The position numbers and the translations under genes were made by a program. The notes under the pieces are model-generated. The model was not told the origin of the DNA and searched no databases. It was given only the letters and a program-made list of their open reading frames with translations. This document shows, in pieces, positions 26,241-34,556 of a stretch of 64,000 bases of DNA. Source of the DNA: Janthinobacterium sp051380735 (GTDB lineage Bacteria; Pseudomonadota; Gammaproteobacteria; Burkholderiales; Burkholderiaceae_D); the NCBI RefSeq assembly GCF_051380735.1, contig NZ_JBNYXQ010000001.1:1674001-1738000 (forward strand), read 5' to 3'. Position 1 is the first letter of the stretch. Each line of letters begins with the position of its first letter.

Positions 26241-27533
26241 ATGTCACTTTTCCGTGCTGAAGTTTACGAGCGTCGTACCAAGCAGTGGCTAGGCACTATC
26301 CAGCTCGCCAGGCCGATTTCTTTTGCCGTGGTCTGTTTTTTTTCGCTGGTCTTGCTTGTTTTAACTGTGATTTTTTTAATTAAGGGGGATTTCACAAGGA
26401 AGGCGCGGTTGGCCGGGATCTTGGTCCCGGTTGAAGGGACTGCGACCTTGACCGCGCCGGGCTCCGGTATCATCAAGGAAATACGAGCGCGCGAAGGCGA
26501 CATCGTCGAGAGTGGCGGCGTGGTACTTGTGATCGATACGGAGCGACAAAGCATCGTTGATCGTCGCATCGGCTCGGATACCGCGCTTGCTGCGGTACAG
26601 ATCGCGTCAAGGGAAAAGTCAGCCGAAGATGATCGCGCCAACCGAATTGCCATCACCAACCAGCGCGATCTGGCGAGATTGCAGCAAATCCGAAATGGCG
26701 AAGCTGAAATCGGCCAAATCGATGAAGAAATTCTGTTACAAGAGCGCCGTGTAAATCTAGTGACGAAAATGTTGGAGCGTTATCGCAAGTTGAAGGACGA
26801 TGGTTTTTTCACAGAGGTACAGCTGCAGGCCAAGCAAGATGAAGAACTTGATCTGAACGCGCACTTGATTTCACTGGAGCGCAGTCGTATTGGCTTGGTC
26901 AAAAATCGCGAGGCAATGCAGGCCGAGCAGAAGACGTCGCAAATTGAGTTGATGTCTGAGCTTTCACAGTCGGATAGAACGTTGAGTAGCCTGCGGCAAG
27001 AGCGCATTGAGATGTTGTCGCGCAGGACAGCCGTCATCACTGCACCAGGCAACGGTAGAATTGCCGGACTCAGTGTTCAGGTGGGACAGTCCGTCCGTGA
27101 GGGACAATCGCTGGGCACGGTAATTCCGGTAGAGCACGGTATGACCACATTGCAGGCTCAACTGTATGCGCCCAGCAAGACTGTAGGATTTGTGCAGCTT
27201 GGTCAGCAAGTTCATCTAAGATACGCGGCGTATCCCTATAAAAAATTCGGTCTTTATCAAGGAACCGTAAAAGGCATTTCCACGACGCCTTTTGCCGTCA
27301 ACGAATTACCAACCAACTTGTCTCAGCAAGTCGTCGCGCAATCGGGCAATAATGAAGCATTGTACCGGATAGATGTGACGTTAGAAAAACAGGAGATTAC
27401 GGTATTCGACAGACGTATTGCACTCAAGCCAGGTCTAGCGCTGGAGGGCGATGTGCGGCAAGAGACGCGCAAATTGTGGGAGTTGCTGTTTGAGCCGTTA
27501 CTGAGCGTAAAGGCCCAAGCTGAGGCGCGATGA
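26241..27533 (+). CDS. HlyD-family periplasmic adaptor of the bacteriocin exporter
   Basis: A 430-residue membrane fusion protein of the CvaA type. A short cytoplasmic N-terminus (RAEVYERRTKQWLGTIQLAR) precedes a membrane helix (about 28-48). The periplasmic part holds a biotinyl-lipoyl-like fold (TAPGSGIIKEIRAREGDIVE), a long coiled coil (about 100-240), and the second half of the lipoyl and beta-barrel domain (TAPGNGRIAGLSVQVGQSV). It links the inner-membrane exporter to an outer-membrane channel such as TolC; no TolC gene is in the window. I start at ATG 26241, 11 bases after the exporter stop. Confidence 0.9.
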   Translation: MSLFRAEVYERRTKQWLGTIQLARPISFAVVCFFSLVLLVLTVIFLIKGDFTRKARLAGILVPVEGTATLTAPGSGIIKEIRAREGDIVESGGVVLVIDTERQSIVDRRIGSDTALAAVQIASREKSAEDDRANRIAITNQRDLARLQQIRNGEAEIGQIDEEILLQERRVNLVTKMLERYRKLKDDGFFTEVQLQAKQDEELDLNAHLISLERSRIGLVKNREAMQAEQKTSQIELMSELSQSDRTLSSLRQERIEMLSRRTAVITAPGNGRIAGLSVQVGQSVREGQSLGTVIPVEHGMTTLQAQLYAPSKTVGFVQLGQQVHLRYAAYPYKKFGLYQGTVKGISTTPFAVNELPTNLSQQVVAQSGNNEALYRIDVTLEKQEITVFDRRIALKPGLALEGDVRQETRKLWELLFEPLLSVKAQAEAR

Positions 27534-27544
27534 CACGTTTCACG

Positions 27545-28010
27545 GTAGATCGGCGGGGCTTTGCTGCATAAATGTCCGAGGCGCGCCTGAATCGCGGTTG
27601 CGGTGTGGACGTTATAGCCGACGATGCCTAAGCCCCTGGTCATCATGGAACGGGCATCCGGATCGGTCAGCGATATCTGCGTTTCGCCAGTCGCTTCGAT
27701 TTCCTTGAGCGCAGCCATCTGCGGCTTCATCCAGGCGATTTTGTCGTTCAGCCGGGCGCTGCGCACCGCTTCGTCGCCGGCTCCCGCCTGTCAGCCGTGT
27801 CGAGTTCCGCCAGATAGCGACTGATGTTGCCTCGATCTCCGCCATCCTACGCTTAAGCTTTATCTGCGTGAAGTTACGGTCGCTGCTATTGACTGCCTTG
27901 AAATTGCTGCCGTCAATCGCTACCACTGCGTCCAAGAACAGGTCCAGTTGCTGGCACAGCAAGACGAATTGTCGGCACACAAGCAACAGTGCGATGGTAG
28001 CATATGGCAC
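27545..28010 (-). pseudogene. IS1182/IS5-type transposase remnant, multiply frameshifted
   Basis: Minus-strand frames give fragments of one transposase: LCQQLDLFLDAVVAIDGSNF, FKAVNSSDRNFTQIKLKRRM, then after a shift ISRYLAELDTADRREPATKR, then in a third frame ARLNDKIAWMKPQM and SLTDPDARSMMTRGLGIVGY. This order is that of IS1182-group DDE transposases (the D-G-S-K-F catalytic aspartate and the DPDARxM block). At least two frameshifts and both ends missing make it non-functional. It bounds the microcin-like island on the right. Confidence 0.75.
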
Positions 28011-28058
28011 GTGGATGGTGTTCGCCGTGCTGGCGTCGGATATGGCAGCAGCGCCACC

Positions 28059-28166
28059 ATGCGTCACCGCTTTGCGCGCGCGCTGCCGCTGCTGGAACGG
28101 CTGTCGGGCGTGATGCTGATCGTGCTGGCGGTGCTGCTACTGGTTCAGGCCGCCGGATCGAGGTAA
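28059..28166 (+). pseudogene. C-terminal fragment of a membrane protein truncated by the island
   Basis: About 35 codons, RHRFARALPLLERLSGVMLI and LAVLLLVQAAGSR, end in a stop at 28164. The pattern (basic loop, then a final Ile/Leu/Val helix) is that of the last helix of a multi-pass membrane protein; it resembles the C-terminus of CcdA- or LysE-type proteins, without certainty. Coherent upstream sequence stops at the IS1182 remnant, so the gene was probably cut by the insertion. It overlaps the end of the convergent gene by 22 bases. Confidence 0.4.
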
Positions 28167-28681
28167 AACACCGCGTACACTTTCAACGGCGATGTTTCGG
28201 TGGCTTTTTCGGAACGCACCACCGAGCAGTCGTCGGCGGCCAGGCTGCGCCAGTTCTGGATGCCGGCCTTGGCGAACATGGCATGGGCCGGGGCGTTGGC
28301 GGCCAGGTCCAGCACCAGGCAGGCGTTGCGCGGACCGGCGCCGTAGTTGACGGCGCGGATTTCGATGCCGAAGGTGGTCATCCATGGTTCCCACAGGCCT
28401 TTTTCCTTGCCGGCCGCGATGCGGTCCAGCATTTCGCCGAAGCTCAAGCCTTTCTTGACGGTATCGCGCAGGGCCTGCAGCGAAGGCGCCAGGCGCGGGT
28501 CGGGCTGTTTGTTGCCGGCACGGATTTCAGCGATCGCTTTCAGTTCCTTGATGATGGCTGCGTCGCGCTCGGTGTAGTCGCGCATGCGCGCATAGAAGTC
28601 GGCGTCCAGGAAGGGATTGACGGTCAGCTTGGCAACGCCCTCTTCGCGGCGTTTCGGGGAAGGCGTGTTGGTTTTGGTCAT
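28145..28681 (-). CDS. Conserved-looking hypothetical protein
   Basis: A 178-residue protein starting MTKTNTPSPKRREEGVAKLT. It seems soluble, with no signal peptide: a charged helical N-terminal half (DFYARMRDYTERDAAIIKEL) and a mixed C-terminal half (GIEIRAVNYGAGPRNACLVL). I do not recognise a domain. ATG 28681 is the first clear start; longer frames upstream lack coding character. It lies 65 bases after the LacI regulator on the same strand and could be cotranscribed with it. Its 3' end meets the truncated membrane gene. Confidence 0.65.
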   Translation of the reverse strand: MTKTNTPSPKRREEGVAKLTVNPFLDADFYARMRDYTERDAAIIKELKAIAEIRAGNKQPDPRLAPSLQALRDTVKKGLSFGEMLDRIAAGKEKGLWEPWMTTFGIEIRAVNYGAGPRNACLVLDLAANAPAHAMFAKAGIQNWRSLAADDCSVVRSEKATETSPLKVYAVFYLDPAA

Positions 28682-28746
28682 GGCGATGAGGGCTAGGAAA
28701 ACAGGGAGGGCCGCCAGTGTACCACCTTGCGGCCCTGCCAACACCA

Positions 28747-29772
28747 TCAGGAACGCGGTGGCGCGGTAGATTCGCGCACCACCAGCTCGGGTTTGAGGCG
28801 CACATCGACGACCGAGGAATCGGGCGCGTCGATGGTTTGCAGGATCAACCGCGCCGCTTCGGCGCCGATGCCGTGGTGGCGGATGCGAATGGTGGTCAAG
28901 GGCGGGCGTATCATGTCCATATAGGGCATGTCGTTGTGGCCGACCACGGAAATGTCTTTCGGGCAGTTCAGGCCCAGCTCGCGGATGGCGTCGTAGCAGC
29001 CGATGGCGACCAGGTCACTGCCGGTGACCACAGCGGTGGTTTGCGGCGACTGGCGCAGCAGTTCCAGCAAGGCCGCCTTGCCGCATTCGCGCGAATAGCC
29101 GCTGCTTTCAAACACAAAGGCCTGCGAAGCATCGAGTTCGCTGGCCTCGATGGCGGCCAGGAAACCCATGCGCCGCACATGGCCGGTGGACAGGTTTTCC
29201 GGGCCGGCGATATGCGCGATATGGCGGTGGCCCAGCGCCAGCAAGTGGCCGACGGCCAGGCGCATGCCGACCACGTCGTCGCTGACCACGCACGAGGCCA
29301 CGCCGTTTTCATCGCTGCGGTTGACGGTAACCACCGGCACGTTCTGCGCCATGCACATCTTGATGACGGGGTCATCGCGCCGCGCAGTGGCCAGTATCAG
29401 GCCGTCGACCTGCTGGCCCAGCAGGCGGTTGATGACAAACAGTTGTTCTTCTTCGTCTGCACCAACATTGGCAACGATGGCCAGGTAGCCATGCTTGCGC
29501 AGGCCTTCCTCGATGCCCAGCAAAATCGGCGGAAACACGGCGTTGGTAATGTCTGGCAGCACCACACCAATAATGCGTGACTTCCTGGTCACCAGGGTCG
29601 AGGCGGCGCGATTCGGGCGGTAGCCCAGGCGGCTCGCTTCGGCCAGCACGCGCCTGGCGACTTCGGCGCTGACCTTTTGCCGCGTTTCCGGGTTCATCAC
29701 GCGCGACACGGTGGAAAAGTGCACGCCGGTGGCCCGCGCAACGTCGCTTAAGGTGGGATTCTTGTTTGTCAT
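28747..29772 (-). CDS. LacI-family transcriptional regulator
   Basis: A 341-residue LacI/GalR regulator. The helix-turn-helix and hinge are DVARATGVHFSTVSRVMNP (about 9-27) and RLGYRPNRAASTLVTRKS. The effector domain has the periplasmic-binding-protein fold: IIGVVLPDITNAVFPPILLG, GLILATARRDD, VVTGSDLVAIGCYDAIRELG and DISVVGHNDM. The ligand is not predictable. It is divergent from the malic enzyme gene, and two GCAARCGCTTGC sites lie in the shared upstream region, so it most probably controls that gene and itself. Confidence 0.93.
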   Translation of the reverse strand: MTNKNPTLSDVARATGVHFSTVSRVMNPETRQKVSAEVARRVLAEASRLGYRPNRAASTLVTRKSRIIGVVLPDITNAVFPPILLGIEEGLRKHGYLAIVANVGADEEEQLFVINRLLGQQVDGLILATARRDDPVIKMCMAQNVPVVTVNRSDENGVASCVVSDDVVGMRLAVGHLLALGHRHIAHIAGPENLSTGHVRRMGFLAAIEASELDASQAFVFESSGYSRECGKAALLELLRQSPQTTAVVTGSDLVAIGCYDAIRELGLNCPKDISVVGHNDMPYMDMIRPPLTTIRIRHHGIGAEAARLILQTIDAPDSSVVDVRLKPELVVRESTAPPRS

Positions 29773-29834
29773 GGGTTTTCCGGATGCAATAGCGTAATTT
29801 TATCGCACAAACGGCGTGCACCGTTGAAACCCGA

Positions 29835-29846
29835 GCAAGCGCTTGC
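29835..29846. promoter_or_regulatory. Perfect LacI-type operator GCAAGCGCTTGC
   Basis: A perfect 12-base palindrome 62 bases upstream of the lacI-family start and 78 bases from the centre of the second site. The central CG and flanking half-sites match operators of the LacI/GalR family. Suits autoregulation, or looping with the second operator. Confidence 0.7.
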
Positions 29847-29902
29847 ATTAGTGCATGCCCCTTCTTCAAAGCGGTTTTCATGGGATTGTCACAAATAGAG
29901 CC

Positions 29903-29931
29903 TTGACAGCGTGCAAACGCTTGCATAACAT
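29903..29931 (+). promoter_or_regulatory. Sigma70 promoter with operator inside the spacer, for malic enzyme
   Basis: TTGACA at 29903-29908 and TAACAT at 29926-29931 are separated by exactly 17 bases. The operator GCAAACGCTTGC fills positions 29913-29924 of that spacer, so a bound LacI-type protein would exclude RNA polymerase. The malic enzyme ATG is about 47 bases downstream. Confidence 0.78.
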
Positions 29932-29977
29932 GGCCCGGACTTACCACTCGGGCTATCGCGCCCCACCAGGAATTCTT

Positions 29978-31231
29978 ATGTCTACTGCCCAAAGCAAGCA
30001 CGCCGAGCAAACCGGCGAAGCATTCAACCTGAAAGAAGCCGCCCTCGCCTATCACGCCGAACCACGCGCAGGCAAGATTTCCGTCACGCCGACCAAACCG
30101 CTGGGCGACGCCCGCGCCCTGACCCTGGCGTATTCGCCGGGCGTGGCGTTTGCGTGCGAGGCCATCGTGGAAGACCCGCGTTCGGCCGGCATCTATACCT
30201 CGCGCAGCAACCTGGTGGCTGTGATCACCAATGGCACCGCCGTGCTGGGCCTGGGCGATATCGGCCCACTGGCCAGCAAACCGGTGATGGAAGGCAAGGC
30301 CTGCCTGTTCAAGCAGTTCGCCGACGTCGACGTGTTCGACATCGAACTGGCCGAGAACGACCCGGACCTGTTTATCGACACCGTGGTGCGCATGGAGCCG
30401 ACTTTTGGCGGCATCAACCTGGAAGACATCAAGGCGCCGGACTGCTTCTATATCGAACAGCAACTGCGCAAGCGCATGAAGATTCCCGTCTTCCATGACG
30501 ATCAGCACGGCACCGCCATCATCGTCGCGGCCGGCATCCTGAACGGCCTGGAACTGGTCGGCAAGGAGATCGGCAACGTCAAGGTCGCCGTCTCGGGCGC
30601 CGGCGCGGCCTCGATCGCCTGCCTGGACCTGCTGGTTTCGCTGGGCCTGAACAAGTCCTTGCTGAAAGTATGCGACAGCCAGGGCGTGATCTACCCAGGC
30701 CGCGACGCCAACATGGAAGAGAACAAGGCGCGCTACGCGAATGACACCAGCGACCGCGACCTGGCCGATGCCATGGTTGGCGCCGACATTTTCATCGGTG
30801 TCTCGAAAGGCGGCGTGGTCAGCGCGCAGATGGTCGAAGCTATGGCCGCCAAGCCGCTGATCTTCGCCCTGGCCAATCCGCATCCGGAAATCGCGCCGGA
30901 AAAAGTGCACGCCGTGCGCGACGACGCCATCGTCGCCACCGGCCGCTCGGATTACCCGAACCAGATCAACAACGTGCTGTGCTTCCCGTACATCTTCCGT
31001 GGCGCGCTCGACGTCGGCGCCACCACCATCAATGAAGAGATGAAGCTGGCCTGCGTGCGCGCCATTGCCGCGCTGGCCAAGGAGCCGCTGCCTGGCCACG
31101 AAACGAGCGCCTTGACCCCGCTGCAACTGATCCCGTCGCCATTCGACGAGCGCCTGCGCAGCTGGGTGGCGCCAGCCGTGTCGCAAGCAGCGATCGACAG
31201 CGGCGTGGCGACGCGCGCACCGGCAAAATAA
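29978..31231 (+). CDS. Malic enzyme, short form lacking the phosphotransacetylase domain
   Basis: A 417-residue malic enzyme, oxidatively decarboxylating malate to pyruvate with NAD or NADP. Motifs are LAYSPGVAFACEAI, TNGTAVLGLGDIGP, the catalytic region KIPVFHDDQHGTAI and the Rossmann site VAVSGAGAASIACLDLL. The common proteobacterial MaeB adds about 330 residues of phosphotransacetylase-like domain, absent here, so this is the short MaeB-like type. ATG 29978 has AGGA at a good distance. Controlled by the operator-promoter upstream and ended by the terminator at 31304. Cofactor preference is not visible. Confidence 0.93.
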   Translation: MSTAQSKHAEQTGEAFNLKEAALAYHAEPRAGKISVTPTKPLGDARALTLAYSPGVAFACEAIVEDPRSAGIYTSRSNLVAVITNGTAVLGLGDIGPLASKPVMEGKACLFKQFADVDVFDIELAENDPDLFIDTVVRMEPTFGGINLEDIKAPDCFYIEQQLRKRMKIPVFHDDQHGTAIIVAAGILNGLELVGKEIGNVKVAVSGAGAASIACLDLLVSLGLNKSLLKVCDSQGVIYPGRDANMEENKARYANDTSDRDLADAMVGADIFIGVSKGGVVSAQMVEAMAAKPLIFALANPHPEIAPEKVHAVRDDAIVATGRSDYPNQINNVLCFPYIFRGALDVGATTINEEMKLACVRAIAALAKEPLPGHETSALTPLQLIPSPFDERLRSWVAPAVSQAAIDSGVATRAPAK

Positions 31232-31303
31232 GATCCTGTGGCATGGCCGGCTGCAAGCCTGCCATGACGGCCTGGCGACAAGTTACTATTGCTTACAAAA
31301 AAG

Positions 31304-31329
31304 AACCATGGTGCAAACCATGGTTTTTT
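31304..31329 (+). terminator. Rho-independent terminator after malic enzyme
   Basis: AACCATGG and CCATGGTT are perfect eight-base arms around TGCAAA, followed by TTTT. It lies 72 bases after the malic enzyme stop. Confidence 0.9.
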
Positions 31330-31474
31330 GCGTTTCGCCCTATGGAAACGGCCAAGCTGCAAGGCTTTTGACACGCCTGGCATGCTCTTTTAACGCATGG
31401 GTTTCGTCTACAATGGCGCCTGCCGTGATGTTGCTACAGTAACCATTTTTTACCGGATTCTCCAGGAACCTGCA

Positions 31475-32686
31475 ATGCTGCGTTTAACCTCTGTCTGCGT
31501 TTTTCTTTTTTCAGCCTTGTCCTTGTGCGTTGGCAGCGGCTATTCGCTGGGCGCCGTGGTGCTGTTACTGAGCAGCACCTGCCTGCTGTGGCAACGTCCC
31601 CGGCTGGGCCTGCAGCGCCAGGACTGGCTGTTGATCGCGGCGCTGCTGACGTACTGCCTGGTGTTTGTCGCCAATATGCTGTACCACGGCGATCCGGGGC
31701 GCGAATTCGACATGCCGCTGCGCGCCCTGCTGGTGGTGCCGGTGCTGCTGCTGCTGCTGGCCTATCCGCCGCGCCCGGGCGCCTGGTGGAGCGGCGTGGC
31801 CGTCGGCGCCATCGCCGGCGCCGCGCTGGCGCTGTGGCAATTCACGATGCAGGACATGCCGCGCCCGCAAGGGTCGACCAGCAATGCCATCCATTACGGC
31901 AATGTCAGCATGCTGCTGGGAATGTTGTCGCTGTCCGGTCTGGAGTGGGCCAGGGCGCAACGGCGGGTACTGGCCTGGCGCGTCTTGCTGCTGGCCGGCT
32001 GCCTGGCCGGCGTATTCGGTTCGGTGATCAGCGGCAGCCGCGGCGGCTGGGTGGCCTTGCCGGTATGCGTGCTGATCATCGCCATCCAGAATTCCCGTAT
32101 CCATGGCTTGCGCTACGTCGCCATCACCTTGTCGGCGGTGGCGATGCTGGCAGCCATCGCCTGGTATTTGCCACACTCGCCGATCCGCGCGCGCACTGCC
32201 ATTGCGGTGACGGAAGTGGAAAAGATGAACGAAGCGAGCAATGCCACCACCTCGATCGGACAGCGCTTCGAAATGTGGCACACGGCGCTGCTGCTGTCGT
32301 CCGAGCGGCCTTTGCTGGGCTTCGGGCGCAACGGCTATTTGCAGGAAAAGCAGGAACTGGCCGCCGAGGGCAAGATCGGCATCATGACGCGCGACAACAC
32401 CAATGCGCACAATGACTATCTCGATGTGCTGGTCAAGCGCGGCGCGGTCGGCCTGCTGGCCCTGTTCGGCCTGTTCCTGCTACCCCTGTGCCTGTTTGCA
32501 CGCGCCCTGCGCCACGGTGCGGCCAGCGGCCACCCGTTTGCGCTGGGCGGCGTGGTGCTGTGCGCCTGCTACATCATCTTCGGCCTGACCACCAGTTCGC
32601 TCACATTGAATATCGGCATCATCATGCTGGTGTTCCCGATGGCCATGCTATGGGCGCTGCTGCGCCATGCCCAGCGCGGCACCTGA
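31475..32686 (+). CDS. O-antigen ligase/polymerase-like membrane protein (Wzy/WaaL family)
   Basis: A 403-residue inner-membrane protein with about ten to twelve hydrophobic segments and the Wzy_C signature region: a large periplasmic loop containing TSIGQRFEMWHTALLLSSER and GFGRNGYLQEK, then NAHNDYLDVLVKRGAVGLL. The histidine in NAHNDYLD is the typical WaaL-type H. Such proteins join polysaccharide to lipid A core or polymerise repeat units. ATG 31475 follows AGGA. A glycosyltransferase gene follows 150 bases downstream, so both likely act in LPS assembly, separate from the O-antigen operon at 46061-54069. Confidence 0.87.
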   Translation: MLRLTSVCVFLFSALSLCVGSGYSLGAVVLLLSSTCLLWQRPRLGLQRQDWLLIAALLTYCLVFVANMLYHGDPGREFDMPLRALLVVPVLLLLLAYPPRPGAWWSGVAVGAIAGAALALWQFTMQDMPRPQGSTSNAIHYGNVSMLLGMLSLSGLEWARAQRRVLAWRVLLLAGCLAGVFGSVISGSRGGWVALPVCVLIIAIQNSRIHGLRYVAITLSAVAMLAAIAWYLPHSPIRARTAIAVTEVEKMNEASNATTSIGQRFEMWHTALLLSSERPLLGFGRNGYLQEKQELAAEGKIGIMTRDNTNAHNDYLDVLVKRGAVGLLALFGLFLLPLCLFARALRHGAASGHPFALGGVVLCACYIIFGLTTSSLTLNIGIIMLVFPMAMLWALLRHAQRGT

Positions 32687-32836
32687 CTGACAGGGCTCAC
32701 CGGTGATCCCCCATTGAGTGCGTGCACTGAGTCGTGGTATTGTCCCATCGGCAAATAATGCAAGCGCCAGCCACCGCCATCGCAGGACGCCGGCGGCCTG
32801 GCTTGCCCGACTCACTCCACCACACCGTATTGCACC

Positions 32837-33937
32837 ATGACCCCTCTGATCCCCGCCGCACTGCTCGCCCAGTCGGACAAGATCCTCTTTGTCGCCCACC
32901 TGGCGCTGGGAGACTACACGTATATGCAAAACGGCTTTCGGGCCTTTGCCGCCGCCTATCCACATCTGAAGATCCACCTGTGGATCGATGAGGTACGGCG
33001 CACCGACGACGCGGCGCAATGGGAAAGCCTGCGCACCTATTCGCTGTATGACTGGGTCGAGCAATCGGGACTGTTCGCCAAGGTGTACCGCAAAACCTAC
33101 AGCCCGGCGCTGTACGAGGAAAGCGTGCGCGAGGCGCAGGCCGAGCATTATCCGGTGGTGGTGTCGCTGGCGCATATCCGCCCTCAGCGCTACGCCCACC
33201 TGGCGCGCGCCATCAGCCCGGACGGCCTGGTGATCGGCATGCGCAAGCGCGTGACCATCCTGCGCCCGATGCACTACTTTGCCTACCGCAAGCTCGACGC
33301 CCTGCTGACGCCTTATGCGGGGCAGGATGCGGGCGAACACCATATCAGCGCCGTCTACGCCGACTGGTTCCGCCAGCTGACGGGGCTGGACATACCGCTG
33401 TCCGAGCGCTACCCCTACGTGCACCTGCCGGAAGAGGCCTTGCAGCAGGCCCGGCAGCAGCTGGCCAGCTGGGGGTTTGACCAGCGCCAGGGGCCGCTGG
33501 TGCTGCTCAATCCGTTTGCCAAATCGCACAAGCGCGGCTGGCCATTGGAACGCATCAGCGAACTGATACAACGCATGCAGCAGCAGCCCAAATGGGCCGG
33601 CGCCTGCTTCCTGATCAACGCCATGCCGCACGACCTGGCCAAGGTCAACGCCGCCGTGGCCGCTGCCGGCCTGGCGCGCACGCAGGCCTTCAGCGCCGTC
33701 GACAACTTCTTCCAGCTGCCGGCCATGCTGGCGCAGTGCGACCTGATCATTTCCGTGGAAACCTCGATCATGCACCTGGCCAATGCCGTGCACGTGCCGG
33801 TGGTGGCGCTGATGCGCAAGAAGAATCCGGAATGGGCGCCGTTCGACAGCGCCAACAGCACCGTGCTGACGGTAGCGAAACGCAACGACTGGGTCGATGC
33901 GATCAGCGTCGAGCAGGTGCTGCAGGCTATCCAGTAG
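32837..33937 (+). CDS. Glycosyltransferase family 9 (heptosyltransferase-like)
   Basis: A 366-residue GT9 protein, the family of ADP-heptose:LPS heptosyltransferases. It shows the N-terminal DKILFVAHLALGDYTYMQNG, and the C-terminal donor site LVLLNPFAKSHKRGWPLER and CDLIISVETSIMHLANAVHVPVVAL, typical of family 9. No membrane helix. It lies next to the O-antigen-ligase-like gene on the same strand and should add a sugar to the LPS inner core. Precise acceptor not known. The 150-base gap before it holds no further gene. Confidence 0.88.
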   Translation: MTPLIPAALLAQSDKILFVAHLALGDYTYMQNGFRAFAAAYPHLKIHLWIDEVRRTDDAAQWESLRTYSLYDWVEQSGLFAKVYRKTYSPALYEESVREAQAEHYPVVVSLAHIRPQRYAHLARAISPDGLVIGMRKRVTILRPMHYFAYRKLDALLTPYAGQDAGEHHISAVYADWFRQLTGLDIPLSERYPYVHLPEEALQQARQQLASWGFDQRQGPLVLLNPFAKSHKRGWPLERISELIQRMQQQPKWAGACFLINAMPHDLAKVNAAVAAAGLARTQAFSAVDNFFQLPAMLAQCDLIISVETSIMHLANAVHVPVVALMRKKNPEWAPFDSANSTVLTVAKRNDWVDAISVEQVLQAIQ

Positions 33938-33947
33938 TATCCGGGGG

Positions 33948-34556
33948 CTAGTCGGTCCCCAGCATGCTGATGCGCACCAGGTCGGCCACATTGTCGACCC
34001 GCAGCTTGTCCATCACGCGCGCCTTGTGTACTTCGACGGTACGCACGGAAATACCCAGCACGGGAGCGATATCGCGGTTATGGCGGCCAGTGACTACCAG
34101 CTGCATCACTTCGCGTTCGCGCGGTGTCAGGGTGCACAGCAAGTCCAGCCCTTTCTGCTGGCGCCGCAACTGGCTGCGCGTGGCCGCCTCGCGCGAAAAC
34201 GCTTCGGCGATGGCCGTCAGCAGCTTGTCATGGTCGAATGGTTTTTCCAGGAAATCGCTGGCCTGGGCCTTGAAGGCCTGGCGCGCCAGGGTCACGTCGC
34301 CATGGCCGGTGACGATAATCACCGGCAGCAGGCAACCTAGCTCCAGCAACCGGCGCTGCAGCGACAGCCCATCCATGCCCGACATGCGGATATCGATCAG
34401 CACGCAGCCGGCCCATTCGCGCTGCCAGCCCAGCAAAAAATCCTCGGCGCAAGAAAACAGCGCGGTGCGGTAGCCGCGCACGCCCAGCAGCAAGCCCAGC
34501 GCATCGCGCACGGCGGGGTCGTCATCGACGATAAACACGGTCAGATTACTGGTCAT
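33948..34556 (-). CDS. FixJ/NarL-type response regulator
   Basis: A 202-residue two-domain regulator. The receiver has the acidic pair in FIVDDDPAVRDAL, the phosphoacceptor aspartate in LIDIRMSGMDG, T in VTGHGDV and K in LEKPFDHDKL. The C-terminal LuxR-type helix-turn-helix is LTPREREVMQLVVTGRHNRD and VLGISVRTVEVHKARVMDKL. Its ATG overlaps the kinase stop (ATGA), so they are one coupled pair. Domain style is that of FixJ/TtrR/DctR-like systems. The gene ends just beyond the convergent glycosyltransferase. Confidence 0.92.
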   Translation of the reverse strand: MTSNLTVFIVDDDPAVRDALGLLLGVRGYRTALFSCAEDFLLGWQREWAGCVLIDIRMSGMDGLSLQRRLLELGCLLPVIIVTGHGDVTLARQAFKAQASDFLEKPFDHDKLLTAIAEAFSREAATRSQLRRQQKGLDLLCTLTPREREVMQLVVTGRHNRDIAPVLGISVRTVEVHKARVMDKLRVDNVADLVRISMLGTD

